Below are positions 36,892 to 51,299 of a DNA stretch of 64,000 nt, one piece after another. Every line of letters starts with the position of its first letter. Positions within the stretch are counted from its first letter, which is position 1. Source of the stretch: Pseudomonadota bacterium (lineage in GTDB: Bacteria > Bdellovibrionota > Bdellovibrionia > Bdellovibrionales > JACTMU01); NCBI GenBank assembly GCA_014584465.1, contig JACTMU010000013.1, positions 1-64,000 on the forward strand, written 5' to 3'. Under the pieces are notes generated by a model. The model saw only the letters and a list, made by a program, of their open reading frames with translations, was not told where the DNA came from and searched no databases. The translations under genes and the position numbers were made by a program.

Positions 36892-38015
36892 GGGTGCTCT
36901 TCGTTCGTGGCCTGATGGCCCTCTCCCTCGTGGCCTCCATCTTTTTGATTACGAGTTGTGCATCCCAGCTTTTGAAAAAGCGAAGTTCAGAAGAGATCCA
37001 AAACAATCAAGAATTCGATGATGTTGTAAAGGTGAAGATACTTACTCCCCCTCCAGGAGATCCCAAATCTTCGGTTTCTGAACCCACGTTACCTCCTTTA
37101 TCAGAAGTCCCGCCAGCATCTGAAAAGGATGTGAAAAAAAAGAGCAAAAAAACAAAACCTAAACTCTCAAAGATCCCACCACAAAACCCAACACCAAAAG
37201 AGTCAAAGAAAGATGAAGCTGCAACCGTAGAGGTTCAAAGAGAGACCCCGCCCGAGGCTCAGGCTCGTAGAAGACCAGAACTTGAAGACGACGAGGGTTT
37301 TATGGGGCGTCGCCCGCTTGTGGACCCTTTTCGTGCGGGTGAAAAGGTGGTTTTAGCGCTCACCTATTTTGGCGTGGAAGCTGGTGAGATGGTGATAGAG
37401 ACCAAATCCTATGCTGAGATCAATGGGCGAAGAGGTTACAACTTTGTGATTTCACTGAAATCAAGCACAAGTTTTTCCCTCTTCTATTCAGTCGATGATT
37501 GGGCTGAGGCTTACGTCGACTATGAAACTCTTCTTCCAATCATCTTTTCAATGCACGTCAAAGAGAGCAAGCAGATCAAGGAGGTTCGATCCTATCTTGA
37601 CTGGGCTCAACATGAAGCCACCCTTTGGGAGAAGAAGATCACCGATGAACATGGAATCCAGGAGCGTAAGATCAACTGGGAGGTGCAGCCCTATTCTCAG
37701 AATCCTTTCAGCGCAGCATTTTACTTGAGAACCTTCACGCTTCGACCAGGCAAAGAGATTGCCTTTCGAGTGAGCGATGAGGGTAAAGACATTGTTTTCA
37801 AAGGAAAGGTCCTTCGTGAAGAGGTCTTGGAGACCGAGCTAGGTCCAATGAAGACACTGGTTTTGGAGCCCACCATTGAAATTCAAGGAATCTTCAGTCA
37901 GGTCGGGCAGATCCTCTTCTGGCTCACCAACGACGATCGCAAAATGATCGTCCGAATCGAATCGAAGATCAAAATTGGCACCATCATCGGACGCCTGCGC
38001 TCCCTCGTTCGGTAG
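36888..38015 (+). CDS. DUF3108 lipoprotein
   Basis: A 375-residue predicted lipoprotein with a signal sequence ending in the lipobox LITSC. A Lys/Pro/Ser/Glu-rich linker (to about residue 130) precedes a C-terminal beta-rich DUF3108 domain (FRAGEKVVLALTYFGVEAGE, ENWEVQ-like segment, GKVLREEVLETELGPMKTLV). DUF3108 proteins are periplasmic or outer-membrane-associated with no settled role. I chose the TTG at 36888 because GGAAGGAG sits 8 bases upstream and it overlaps the acyltransferase stop (TTGA); ATG 36870 would sit before that site. End of the envelope operon. Confidence 0.75.
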   Translation: MRVLFVRGLMALSLVASIFLITSCASQLLKKRSSEEIQNNQEFDDVVKVKILTPPPGDPKSSVSEPTLPPLSEVPPASEKDVKKKSKKTKPKLSKIPPQNPTPKESKKDEAATVEVQRETPPEAQARRRPELEDDEGFMGRRPLVDPFRAGEKVVLALTYFGVEAGEMVIETKSYAEINGRRGYNFVISLKSSTSFSLFYSVDDWAEAYVDYETLLPIIFSMHVKESKQIKEVRSYLDWAQHEATLWEKKITDEHGIQERKINWEVQPYSQNPFSAAFYLRTFTLRPGKEIAFRVSDEGKDIVFKGKVLREEVLETELGPMKTLVLEPTIEIQGIFSQVGQILFWLTNDDRKMIVRIESKIKIGTIIGRLRSLVR

Positions 38016-38037
38016 CGCCAAGCACTCCGGACAGCCC

Positions 38038-42648
<4,611 letters not shown>

Positions 42649-42679
42649 CCATTACTCGCTTTTTTGCATGACGTATCAT

Positions 42680-45367
42680 TTAAATTTGCTGCGCCGTGGA
42701 GGCCTGTGCCGTTGGTACCAATTGGGCCAACGTCGAGGCCAGCCGCTCCACAAACTGGCGATCCGGCAAGGTCACCGTCAAACGAAGATCTCCTTGGGGA
42801 GTCGTCTCCGTGCAAGCCAAAAGTCGATCTGCAAACTCAGTCTTGAACGCATTGACAGAAGGTGAGGAGCAGGTTTCAGGTTGAGGGAGCAGGGCGCTGA
42901 CAAAGTCAAAGGCCGCCGAAAGAAGCTGACCGCTGGCTCTTGAAATGGACTCCTTGTCTGCAAATTCTTTTGCCGATCGTTGGACCTCATTTTGTTTGCT
43001 CACGTCGAGCGGAGCCTCTGGGTGTTCACCAATTAAAATTTCAAGTCGTCTCTTTAGCTCTTCCATGCCACAGGAGAGGGAGACCTCATTCACATTCGAG
43101 TTGATATCAAGGGCTGCCAATGCCAGTTGGTTTTTTGCTGATAGAGTGTGGAGAAGGTTGTCTTCAATCGTCTTTTCCGTCACAAGAACGTAAACCTGAA
43201 TCGGATTTTTTTGACCCATTCGATGGGCTCGGGCAATGCGCTGTTCTAAAATAGCCGGGTTCCAAGGAAGGTCCACATTGATCACTGTGTTTGCGGCTTG
43301 AAGGTTAAGTCCCGTTGAACCCGCATTGGTGGTGATAAAAAGCCGACACTTTGGATCCTTCTGAAACTGGTTGACAAGGTCTTGACGTCTCTTTTGCGGC
43401 ACTTTCCCATCGAGTCGAACAAAGTTCATCTTATACTTGTTCAAAATGGGTTCTATAAGATCGAGCATCCTCGTCCATTCAGAAAAGAGGATGATTTTTC
43501 GGTCACCCTCTGAAGCAAGTCGTCCAAGGAGTTCATCGAGCGTTTGAAGTTTACTTGAGTAACCTATTTTTTGTTTAAAGACCAATGCGGTCGAGTTGGC
43601 CGTAAGACGACACATCAAGAGATGTTTTTGCATTTTCAATAAGTCCATCTCTGAAATGTAGGGTTTTCGGACAATGGCCGACACGATTTTCATATGTTCT
43701 CTGTGCAGTTCCAGTTGTTCATCTGTAGGTTCGATGCGTACGATCTGAGTTGTTCGTTCGGGAAGTTCTTTAACAACCGAGGCACGCGTTCGTCGCAACA
43801 TGATCGGGGCAAGCCGCTTTCTAAGCTGGTCTAAGTTCTTGTAGCCTAAAACCTTTCCTTTTTCATCGACCACGCGATGTTGATTGTAGAATCGAAAATC
43901 GGGACCCAGATAGGTAGGATCGACAAACTCCACAATGGAAAAGAGTTCATCAAGGCGATTTTCGAGGGGGGTTCCTGTAAGAACCAGAGCATAGGGAGAT
44001 CTGAGTCCCTTGATGATACGGCTGGTTTTGGCCTCCCAGTTCTTGATTCGCTGTCCTTCGTCCAAGATGATAAGGTCCCAAGAAACCTGTTCAACTAAGA
44101 GGATATCTCTTAAAATCTGTTCATAATTGCAGATGGTAAAGAAAGATGAGTTGCCATACTGAGGTTCTCTCTGTTTTGCAGAGCCCACCACCATCTGGGA
44201 ATGGAGTTTGGAGAAGCGTTTGATCTCGGAGTGCCATTGGGATTTCAAAGAGGTGGGGCAGATGATAAGAACCTTGTGGATCTGCTTTTCTCTTCGCAAA
44301 AGCTCGGCAACACCAATTCCCTGTATGGTCTTACCGAGCCCCATATCATCGGCCAAAATGGCGCGACCTGCGCCAACGGCAAAGGCAATCCCGTCGAGTT
44401 GGTAGGGGAGGAGTTCCGTTTTAAGAAGTTCTTTTCGTAACGGATGAGCTGACGGATTCTTGCGGATCTCGTCAATCTTGGATTTCATGTGAAGTTTGAA
44501 GAGGTTTTGTTGAATGCGCTCTTCTGCGTCCGGATAGACGGTGACAGAGTGGCCAAGAGATTCCAGACGTTTCAGCGTGTGCATGAGCGCATAGATGTCC
44601 GTAATAGGTCGATCTTTATAGGGAGCCACGATCTTCTCGACCATCGGATCTAATTTAGTTGGCACCAGAAATGCCAGAATGTTTTCTCGTCCATATCGAA
44701 TGTGAACTGCGAGGTCCCTGGGTTGATACCGAACTTTTCTTTTCGCTTCGGGAAATTTCTGTTTGACCTTTCTAAGAGCGAACAGGAGATGTTTGCACGT
44801 GCCGAGGGTGTTTTTTCGAAAATCAGGACATGAACAGTAGGACTCCCCTCTCTCCCAGCCTCGCAATGCAACTCGATAACTTTTTCCGGAGAGACGGTTG
44901 GTGATCGTGTAATCCGTCCAGAGTTGATCAGGATTGAGCGATTTGAGCACCATCTTTTCTTTGTCCGCACGCTCTGTTCGCTCACTCAGCGCCCTTTCCA
45001 CTAGTTTTACTTCGCTGAGGCTCTCAACAGGGACTCGCTCTGGAGGAGGTTCGGCCAATCCGAGCGTCATCTTCTCTTCCAGAATGGTCGAAAACGCAGC
45101 ACCTACATGATGGCAGAGAGCGGAGCAACTGTTGCATTCCCAATGAATCTCATCAAAAGAGCCCTCAGAAAGCTTAAGCGTGACCATGGCATCTTCCACC
45201 TTCATCTGAAAGAGATCATCCGTCAGGGTCATATGGTCTTGGTCGCAGGGGGTTTCAATTTTTCCACCCTCTAAAATGCAACGAGCTCCATCAGGCCCGA
45301 GGATGCGGCAAGCCTGCCGATATTTCAGATGCGAGAGTCGATCTTTGAGTCGGTAGCGTTGAGCCAT
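42680..45367 (-). CDS. SNF2-family helicase with N-terminal SWIM zinc finger
   Basis: An 895-residue protein. A cysteine cluster ECNSCSALCHHVGAAF near residue 80 and a clear SWIM finger (YCSCPDFRKNTLGTCKHLLF, about 176-195) precede the SNF2 ATPase: Walker A ILADDMGLGKT (about 339), motif II DEGQ instead of the usual DEAH/DEAQ (about 434), LTGTPLENRLDELF, and motif VI QRIARAHRMGQ (about 712). The final 160 residues are of unknown fold. I chose the ATG at 45367 (GAGGAG 7 bases upstream). First gene of the tandem SNF2 pair; a family 1 repeat lies upstream. Confidence 0.9.
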   Translation of the reverse strand: MAQRYRLKDRLSHLKYRQACRILGPDGARCILEGGKIETPCDQDHMTLTDDLFQMKVEDAMVTLKLSEGSFDEIHWECNSCSALCHHVGAAFSTILEEKMTLGLAEPPPERVPVESLSEVKLVERALSERTERADKEKMVLKSLNPDQLWTDYTITNRLSGKSYRVALRGWERGESYCSCPDFRKNTLGTCKHLLFALRKVKQKFPEAKRKVRYQPRDLAVHIRYGRENILAFLVPTKLDPMVEKIVAPYKDRPITDIYALMHTLKRLESLGHSVTVYPDAEERIQQNLFKLHMKSKIDEIRKNPSAHPLRKELLKTELLPYQLDGIAFAVGAGRAILADDMGLGKTIQGIGVAELLRREKQIHKVLIICPTSLKSQWHSEIKRFSKLHSQMVVGSAKQREPQYGNSSFFTICNYEQILRDILLVEQVSWDLIILDEGQRIKNWEAKTSRIIKGLRSPYALVLTGTPLENRLDELFSIVEFVDPTYLGPDFRFYNQHRVVDEKGKVLGYKNLDQLRKRLAPIMLRRTRASVVKELPERTTQIVRIEPTDEQLELHREHMKIVSAIVRKPYISEMDLLKMQKHLLMCRLTANSTALVFKQKIGYSSKLQTLDELLGRLASEGDRKIILFSEWTRMLDLIEPILNKYKMNFVRLDGKVPQKRRQDLVNQFQKDPKCRLFITTNAGSTGLNLQAANTVINVDLPWNPAILEQRIARAHRMGQKNPIQVYVLVTEKTIEDNLLHTLSAKNQLALAALDINSNVNEVSLSCGMEELKRRLEILIGEHPEAPLDVSKQNEVQRSAKEFADKESISRASGQLLSAAFDFVSALLPQPETCSSPSVNAFKTEFADRLLACTETTPQGDLRLTVTLPDRQFVERLASTLAQLVPTAQASTAQQI

Positions 45368-45523
45368 GGGGGTTCTCCTCAATTTGTAATGATCATTTCT
45401 TTTCAGAATCACGTTTAATTCACGCTTTCTTTTCTGTCTCGTCGTTTTTTAAAAAGCTGCACCGTGTTTGTCATGAGGGGCTCTCTCACGGTCGTATCGC
45501 ATCACATCGCAGCGCAGCACATA

Positions 45524-45685
45524 GTGCTTGGCGCGAAACCTGCTTTCGAGTGAATTTGCATAAGTTTTCCTTATACCGAGGCGGGCCGACGAAGGGCTAG
45601 CCAGAGGCGCTAACTCGAGGAGGCTCAACGAAGGTATAAGGAAAACTTATGCAAATTCACTGAAATGAGGTTTCGCGCCAAGCAC
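45524..45685. repeat. Palindromic element family 1, copy 4 (best-preserved)
   Basis: 162 bp from GTGCTTGGCGCGAAACCT to AGGTTTCGCGCCAAGCAC. The inner arms TTTGCATAAGTTTTCCTTAT and its exact complement pair perfectly, so a transcript could form a long rod with only a central loop containing GGGCTAGCC and GGCGCTAACTCGAGGAGG. ACATA occurs on both sides, adjacent on the left and one base offset on the right. It lies between the 3' end of recQ and the SWIM-SNF2 promoter region. Confidence 0.92.
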
Positions 45686-45702
45686 TACATAGAGTGTTTT
45701 GG

Positions 45703-47268
45703 TCAGGCGTTGAGCACCTCTAAGAGCTCTTTGCCGAACCGTGCAATCTTCTTTTCAGCCAGTCCATAGATCTTTTGAAGATCTTCAACGGTTTTAGGCA
45801 TCTGAGTTGCAAGGTCTCGTAGAGTCTTATCACTAAAGACAAGAAAAGGTGGGATGTCATTTCGAGCGGCATATTCGCGACGCCACTCTTTAAGAACCTC
45901 AATGCGCCAACTCTCTGGCTCACGGGTTGGATCTGGTTCATGAATCTCAAATGAGTCTTTTGATCGAGCAGTCGATTTCCGTAAACGCACCTTAGAACTT
46001 GAGTGCGCCACCTCCTGAATCTTTCGTGTTGAATTTGGGGTGCAGGCATCACAATGGCCGCATCGTGAAATTCTCTGTTTATCGCGAAAGTAGGTTAAAA
46101 TACCTCCGTGTCGACACCCTCCGCCCTCTGCAAACTGAATCATGGCGTTGAGAGACTGCCATCGCTGTCTTTTTATAGTTTGTGAGACCTCTGCCTTTTC
46201 AATGAAGAAGGCTTGGAGGCCTTTGTCTTTCTTTGCGTAGAGTAAAAGACAGGTCGATTCGTCTCCATCTCGTCCTGCGCGTCCCACCTCTTGGTAATAG
46301 GACTCGAGATTGCCGGGCATTTCGGTGTGGATGATCAGGCGAACATCAGGGAGGTCAACTCCCATTCCAAACGCATTGGTGGCAACCAAAACGCGAACTT
46401 CTCCTTGAAGGAAGGAATGTTCAATCTTTGTCCTCTCATCGGCTGTAAGGCCCGCATGATAATAGGCAACGGACTCTCCCTCTTGCATCATCAAAGCAGC
46501 CCAACTCTCAGTGCCTTTGCGTGTCCCACAGTAGATGATCACACGGCCTTTCGGAAATTGGCGAAGCCCTTGAAAAAGATACTTTCTTTTTTCTTCTTCA
46601 TCGGAGCAAAATTGGACCTGATAGTAAAGGTTGGGTCGATAGAATCCGTAGACATGCCGATCCGCTTTGGGGATTCCAAGGCAATTCACAATATCGCGGA
46701 TCACCGTCGGAGTTGCGGTGGCCGTCAATGCCAACACGGGAACATCGGGCCTCCAGACTTTGAGTTGAGAGAGTTCTCCATACTCTTTTCGAAAGTCGTG
46801 GCCCCACTGCGAGATGCAGTGAGCTTCATCAATGGCAAAAAGGGCGACTCTTTGATTTTGAAGCCACGGGGAAAACCCATCTTTCTGCACCCGTTCGGGT
46901 GAAAGATAGAGTATGAATCGATCGGACTGAGACATCCTAGAGAAGATCTCCTTTTTTTCGGCGTAGCTTTGATTTGAGTGCAGACATCCAGCCGGGATTC
47001 CTCGGGCCTTTAGCGCTTGAACCTGATCATTCATCAGAGCAATCAACGGTGAGACGACAATGGTGAGGCCCGTCTGAACGGTTGCCGGAAGTTGAAAGCA
47101 GAGAGATTTTCCGCCACCGGTGGGCATCACGGCCACCGTGTCACATCCCTTGAACACCGATGAGATGATCTCCATTTGGCCGGGACGAAAACTCTCGAGA
47201 TCAAAATGGTCTTTCAATGCTTTTTTAAGAAAATCTTCTGTCACTGTCACTGTCACTGTCAATATCAT
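45703..47268 (-). CDS. recQ: ATP-dependent DNA helicase RecQ
   Basis: RecQ unwinds DNA 3' to 5' in recombinational repair. Visible are FRPGQMEII (motif 0), Walker A MPTGGGKSLCFQLP (about 50), DEAHCISQWGHDFRKEY, the GMGVDLPDVRLIIH region, motif VI QEVGRAGRDG, the zinc cysteines RCGHCDAC (about 400) and an HRDC domain at the C-terminus. The frame is open 49 codons upstream to 47415; I chose the ATG at 47268, just before a (GTGACA)-type hexamer repeat coding TVTVTV, because RecQ homology begins shortly after. Start uncertain. Confidence 0.92.
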   Translation of the reverse strand: MILTVTVTVTEDFLKKALKDHFDLESFRPGQMEIISSVFKGCDTVAVMPTGGGKSLCFQLPATVQTGLTIVVSPLIALMNDQVQALKARGIPAGCLHSNQSYAEKKEIFSRMSQSDRFILYLSPERVQKDGFSPWLQNQRVALFAIDEAHCISQWGHDFRKEYGELSQLKVWRPDVPVLALTATATPTVIRDIVNCLGIPKADRHVYGFYRPNLYYQVQFCSDEEEKRKYLFQGLRQFPKGRVIIYCGTRKGTESWAALMMQEGESVAYYHAGLTADERTKIEHSFLQGEVRVLVATNAFGMGVDLPDVRLIIHTEMPGNLESYYQEVGRAGRDGDESTCLLLYAKKDKGLQAFFIEKAEVSQTIKRQRWQSLNAMIQFAEGGGCRHGGILTYFRDKQRISRCGHCDACTPNSTRKIQEVAHSSSKVRLRKSTARSKDSFEIHEPDPTREPESWRIEVLKEWRREYAARNDIPPFLVFSDKTLRDLATQMPKTVEDLQKIYGLAEKKIARFGKELLEVLNA

Positions 47269-47408
47269 GGTCCCATTTAATGATGACTCCAATGTTACCC
47301 ACTTTGGCCGAGGATTCAATCGCCATCGGTTACCGAGGTTATTCTGGGATTCCGTTTTTGCCAAGAAGACACGCCATGCCTTTGCGAGACAGCATTTTAG
47401 AGTTGACA

Positions 47409-47435
47409 TTTCCATTTTTTACTAAAAAATGGAAA
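47409..47435. promoter_or_regulatory. 12-bp perfect inverted repeat at the start of the DUF4143 ATPase gene
   Basis: TTTCCATTTTTT, a 3-base spacer, AAAAAATGGAAA. The repeat ends one base before the ATG at 47437 and lies just downstream of TTGACA (47403-47408). It could be an operator or a structure that hides the start site. No ribosome site other than GGA is seen. Confidence 0.5.
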
Positions 47436-47436
47436 T

Positions 47437-48573
47437 ATGATTTCCAGATTGTTTAAACATCCAAAAACCAACAGTTTTTTTCTATTTGGGCCTAGGGGAG
47501 TGGGCAAGTCCTATTTCATTCGAACCCAGTTCCATGAAGACAGCATTTACCTGAATCTACTTGATGATGAACTCTATACTCAACTTTTGGCTAAACCCTC
47601 GCGATTGGCCGATCATATTCCAACCAGACATTCTGGGTGGGTAATTATTGACGAAATTCAGAAAATACCGACTCTACTTGATGCTGTTCATCGTCTAATT
47701 GAAGAGCGGGGACAGAAATTTGTGCTCACTGGTTCAAGTGCAAGAAAGTTAAAGAAAACCGGAGTTAATTTGTTGGCCGGAAGAGCATTTACCCAATTTG
47801 CATTCCCGTTAACTGCCCTTGAACTTGGCAATCAATTTGATGCAGGTAGGGCATTAAGAACTGGACTGCTCCCAAAGTCGTACCTGGAGTCCAATGAGAG
47901 TGGTTTTCTCTCTTCCTATGTTGCCACTTATCTCAAGGAGGAGGTTCAGCAGGAGGGGCTCGTTAGAAACATTGGCTCTTTTGCACGATTTTTGGAAGCA
48001 GCAAGTTTTTCTCAAGGACAGATCTTGAACTACTCAAATGTCAGTAGCGATTGTGGTGTTGAACGAAAAACGGTCGTAAACTATTTTCAAATTCTAGAGG
48101 ACCTTCTTCTTTCCTATCAGCTCGAAGTGTTCTCTCGAAAGGCAAAACGTGAATTGATCAAGCATCGTAAATTCTATTTTTTTGATGTGGGTGTTTTTGG
48201 CCAATTAAGACCAAGGGGGCCACTTGATATGGACTCCGAGATTCTTGGTGTCAGCGTCGAAACCTTAGTGCTTCAGGAACTTAAAGCTAGAAACGAGTAC
48301 CAAGATTGGCAATACAATATCTATTTTTGGCACACTAGGAATCATCTTGAAGTCGACTTCATTCTGTACGGTAAACGCGGACTGTACGCCATCGAGGTTA
48401 AAGCTGGAGGCAGAATTCGCGATGCGGATCTTGATGGATTGCTCGCTTTCAAACAGGACTATCCTCAGGCCAAACTGTGCCTTGTTTATACGGGAAAGGA
48501 GCAAAAGACTTATAAGGACGTTCATTTCGTTCCACTCCAGGATTTCCTACTAAAAACCGAAAATTATCTTTAA
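47437..48573 (+). CDS. AAA-type ATPase with DUF4143 domain
   Basis: A 378-residue protein of the AAA_14/DUF4143 family: Walker A FGPRGVGKS (about residues 18-26), Walker B VIIDEIQKIP, the sensor segment VLTGSSARKLKKTGVNLLAGRA, and the C-terminal DUF4143 domain with its PD-(D/E)XK-like block LEVDFILYGKRGLYAIEVKA. These proteins are common in accessory DNA; their role is unsettled. It is divergent from recQ, lies just upstream of the decayed jet genes, and has a paralogue at 62919. Confidence 0.85.
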   Translation: MISRLFKHPKTNSFFLFGPRGVGKSYFIRTQFHEDSIYLNLLDDELYTQLLAKPSRLADHIPTRHSGWVIIDEIQKIPTLLDAVHRLIEERGQKFVLTGSSARKLKKTGVNLLAGRAFTQFAFPLTALELGNQFDAGRALRTGLLPKSYLESNESGFLSSYVATYLKEEVQQEGLVRNIGSFARFLEAASFSQGQILNYSNVSSDCGVERKTVVNYFQILEDLLLSYQLEVFSRKAKRELIKHRKFYFFDVGVFGQLRPRGPLDMDSEILGVSVETLVLQELKARNEYQDWQYNIYFWHTRNHLEVDFILYGKRGLYAIEVKAGGRIRDADLDGLLAFKQDYPQAKLCLVYTGKEQKTYKDVHFVPLQDFLLKTENYL

Positions 48574-48599
48574 GTTTGCTCGCCGCGCCAGAGTATGAT

Positions 48600-49693
48600 A
48601 TGGAGCGCAACGTGAGTGCCAATCGAATCATCCACACATTTCGACGTCTCCGTGAGCAGCCACTGTGGCGGCTTTTGGCCGCCGACCATGGACCAGCGAT
48701 CCTTGGAATTCTCCAGTCCCAACTGTTCAATAACGAGAAAAGCCTTCCCGCATCAGTTTTTCATGAGAGGGTTGAACGGGACCTTGAAGAGTTGCGTGCT
48801 GGTGGTGAGGAGCTCCCGCAGACGGCTCAGGCCTACATTGCAGGGTGCTCAATCGTGATCTTCGAGAGCAAATTGTGGATACTGAAGGCAGTCGTGGACA
48901 TGTTCTTGATGCACTTTTTTCTGGTGTTGATTTGATCTCCGAAAGCGATGCTGGACGAACATTTGCGGCGTTTTGGAAATTGCTGATCGATCCTGAACAG
49001 AGTGCCTCATTGGAAGATTCGTTGGATCAGATTTTGGGAAGACCCTTTGCTTCCAAGCTGGAGCCCAACGAGAGGAGGTTTTTACTTCGTCTCACTCGTA
49101 CACTTCTAGATGAGGGTGGACACGTTCATGGTGTGCTCCAGAACTTCGCCCGAAGTTTGAAACAATTTGTCCAGAGTCGTGAGTATTTAGAACAAAGACG
49201 ACTCAATCAACTCTTAACCCAAGCTCAGAAATTGAGCCTTGATCTTAAGGAGAATGTGGCAGCACAAAATCTGCTTGAATATGAGCTCCAATTGACCAGC
49301 AGTCGTTTGCGCTCACTCTCGCAGTGGCAGTTGCATGACCCATCTCAAAGCGAGTGCTCTACAGAAATGGTCGCCGGTGAAGGGGCTTTGATCGACCTTG
49401 AGACGGTTGGCAATTGGGTTGCTCAATCTGAAATCGATTTTCGTGAGTTAAGAGAAAATATATGCACTTGTCTGTTGGATCAGACTCAAGTGTCCATAGG
49501 AGACATCTTAAAAAACTTTCCTGCCACTCAAGGTCTGGGGAGTATTGTGGGATATCTCTCTTTGGCGAGTCGTCATGCCGTTCGTACGGATGGTGAGGAA
49601 CAGATCCGTTGGGACGGAGGTGATCGCAGATCACGTACCGCGCGCATTCCTACTCTCTATTTTCTAAAGGAGCGAATCCATGAGCTTCGATGA
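48600..49693 (+). pseudogene. jetA: Wadjet JetA (DUF3375) remnant, internally deleted and out of frame
   Basis: JetA is the kleisin subunit of the Wadjet anti-plasmid SMC complex. Two frames together resemble it: 48600-48848 codes the N-terminus (HTFRRLREQPLWRLLAAD ... LPQTAQAYIAG) and 48845-49693 codes the second half (LNRDLREQIVDTEGSRG, ESDAGRTFAAFWKLL, and the winged-helix end DILKNFPATQGLGSIVGYL). The frame changes at about 48846. The joint product would be about 365 residues against roughly 480-500 for the family, so more than 100 codons seem lost at the junction. A TTG at 48576 or a GTG at 48612 (GGAG upstream) are other starts. Confidence 0.75.
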
Positions 49694-51299
49694 CATGCAA
49701 AGTTCGGCCATGCAAGAGGGGGCATCCTCTCTTTTTCTAGGGGACGTAGGAGAACTTCCTCTCCAGACCCGTCGAGTTCTTGTCCAGCTGCTTGGATTTA
49801 GTAACAAGACGAAACTGGCGCTATTTGAATCGGAGGCCCAAGAGTTGGGTCAAAAGATATCAAGCCTGCAGGAGGAGTTGAGGGGTTTGGAGGATGCAGA
49901 AAAGGCGAGGATGAATCGATACAGTCATTGCCGAACGTTGATGAACTTGCAATGGTCCGAAGTCGACGTTGAGATCCTAGTCCAAAGGATCGCGGCAATT
50001 GAACAAAATGTACGTGAAACTCTTTCAAAGAACAAGTCACTGCAGGAGATTGAAGGTCGTCTCGGTGAAGAGGAAAAGAGGCTAAATCTCGTTGAGGGAG
50101 ATCTTCAGAGACTCCAGGTGAAGTTGGCGGTATGTCAAGAAAAGTACGAGGAGAACAAACGCTGGCAAAGTGAGATCACGGAAAAGCTGAAAGAACACCC
50201 ACTTACCGTAAGTCAAGAGATGGGTCTGAATGAGCGCATCTCAACAATGAAGGTTGCGGCAACGCTTGCCAACATTGATGAGTTGGTAAGAAGGGTGACC
50301 AGGGATTTGACGAATGAAATGGAAAGGATCCAGGATCAACGCAGTCGCTTAGAGCGCGAGATCGAGAAGAGGTTCATTGAGTTTAAACGTCGATGGCCAA
50401 CTGAAGCAGCTGATATGGATGCGAAGATTGCAAGCTCCTCAGATTTTTTTGCGAAGCTGGAACGACTGGAACACGACGGGCTACCAAAACATGAAGAGAG
50501 ATTTTTTGATCTTCTTCGAAATCAAAGTCATCAGAACTTGGCGGCCCTTTCAACTCACATGAATCAGGCAAGAAAAGAGATTGCGGCAAGACTGGAACTT
50601 GTGAATGAGGGACTTGGAGAGGCAGCCTTTAATCCTGGAACTCACTTGCACATTCAGTCGAGTGATCGGCAGCTCCCTGAGGTCAGGGAGTTTAAGCAGG
50701 AAGTTCAGCGCGCACTCAGTCATGCGTGGGACGAGGATCGCGAGGGTGCTGAGTCCCGATTCCTGATTTTAAAGAAATTGGTGGAACGTCTTTCCAGTGA
50801 AGTCGCTGCAGACCGAAGGTGGAGGGAGACGGTTTTGGATGTTCGCCAACATGTAGAGTTCATTGGTAGAGAGCTGGATCAAGAGGGGCGTGAAATTGAG
50901 GTGTATCGAAGCGGATCTGGTAAGTCGGGCGGTCAACGTCAAAAACTTGCGACGACCTGCTTGGCGGCGGCTCTTAGATACCAGCTTGGTGGCCACGAGA
51001 GGGGGCACCCTGTTTATGCGCCCGTGATTCTTGATGAGGCATTTGATAAGGCGGACAATGAGTTTACGGCCCTTGCGATGAACATATTTTCCAATTTTGG
51101 CTTTCAAATGATCGTGGCGACACCTTTGAAATCGGTCATGACATTGGAACCATTCATTGGTGGGGCTTGTGTTGTGGATATTCGAGATCGCAAACACTCG
51201 GGAGTCTTATTGATTGAATATGATTCAACAGAGAAGCGACTCAAGCTTCCGAAGCGCCATTCCGGTCAGGATCAGGATCAGGTTCAGGAGAGGATTTGA
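49680..51299 (+). pseudogene. JetB-JetC fusion remnant of a Wadjet operon
   Basis: The first 40 or so residues (SSLFLGDVGELPLQTRRVLV) match the start of JetB (DUF4194, MukE-like). From about residue 42 (near 49806) the sequence becomes the coiled coil and C-terminal head of JetC, the SMC-like ATPase: signature KSGGQRQKLATTC and Walker B APVILDEAFDKAD, with the Q-loop head and Walker A half missing. A deletion thus appears to have removed most of jetB and about half of jetC, leaving a 539-residue frame. It keeps the normal 14-bp overlap with jetA and TTGA overlap with jetD. The product cannot bind ATP in the usual way. Confidence 0.75.

Noticed and set aside
48576-48935. 119-codon frame as a complete small gene
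   Set aside because: Its first part matches JetA and its last 30 codons, after the junction at 48846, read as random sequence; it is better described as part of a broken jetA.
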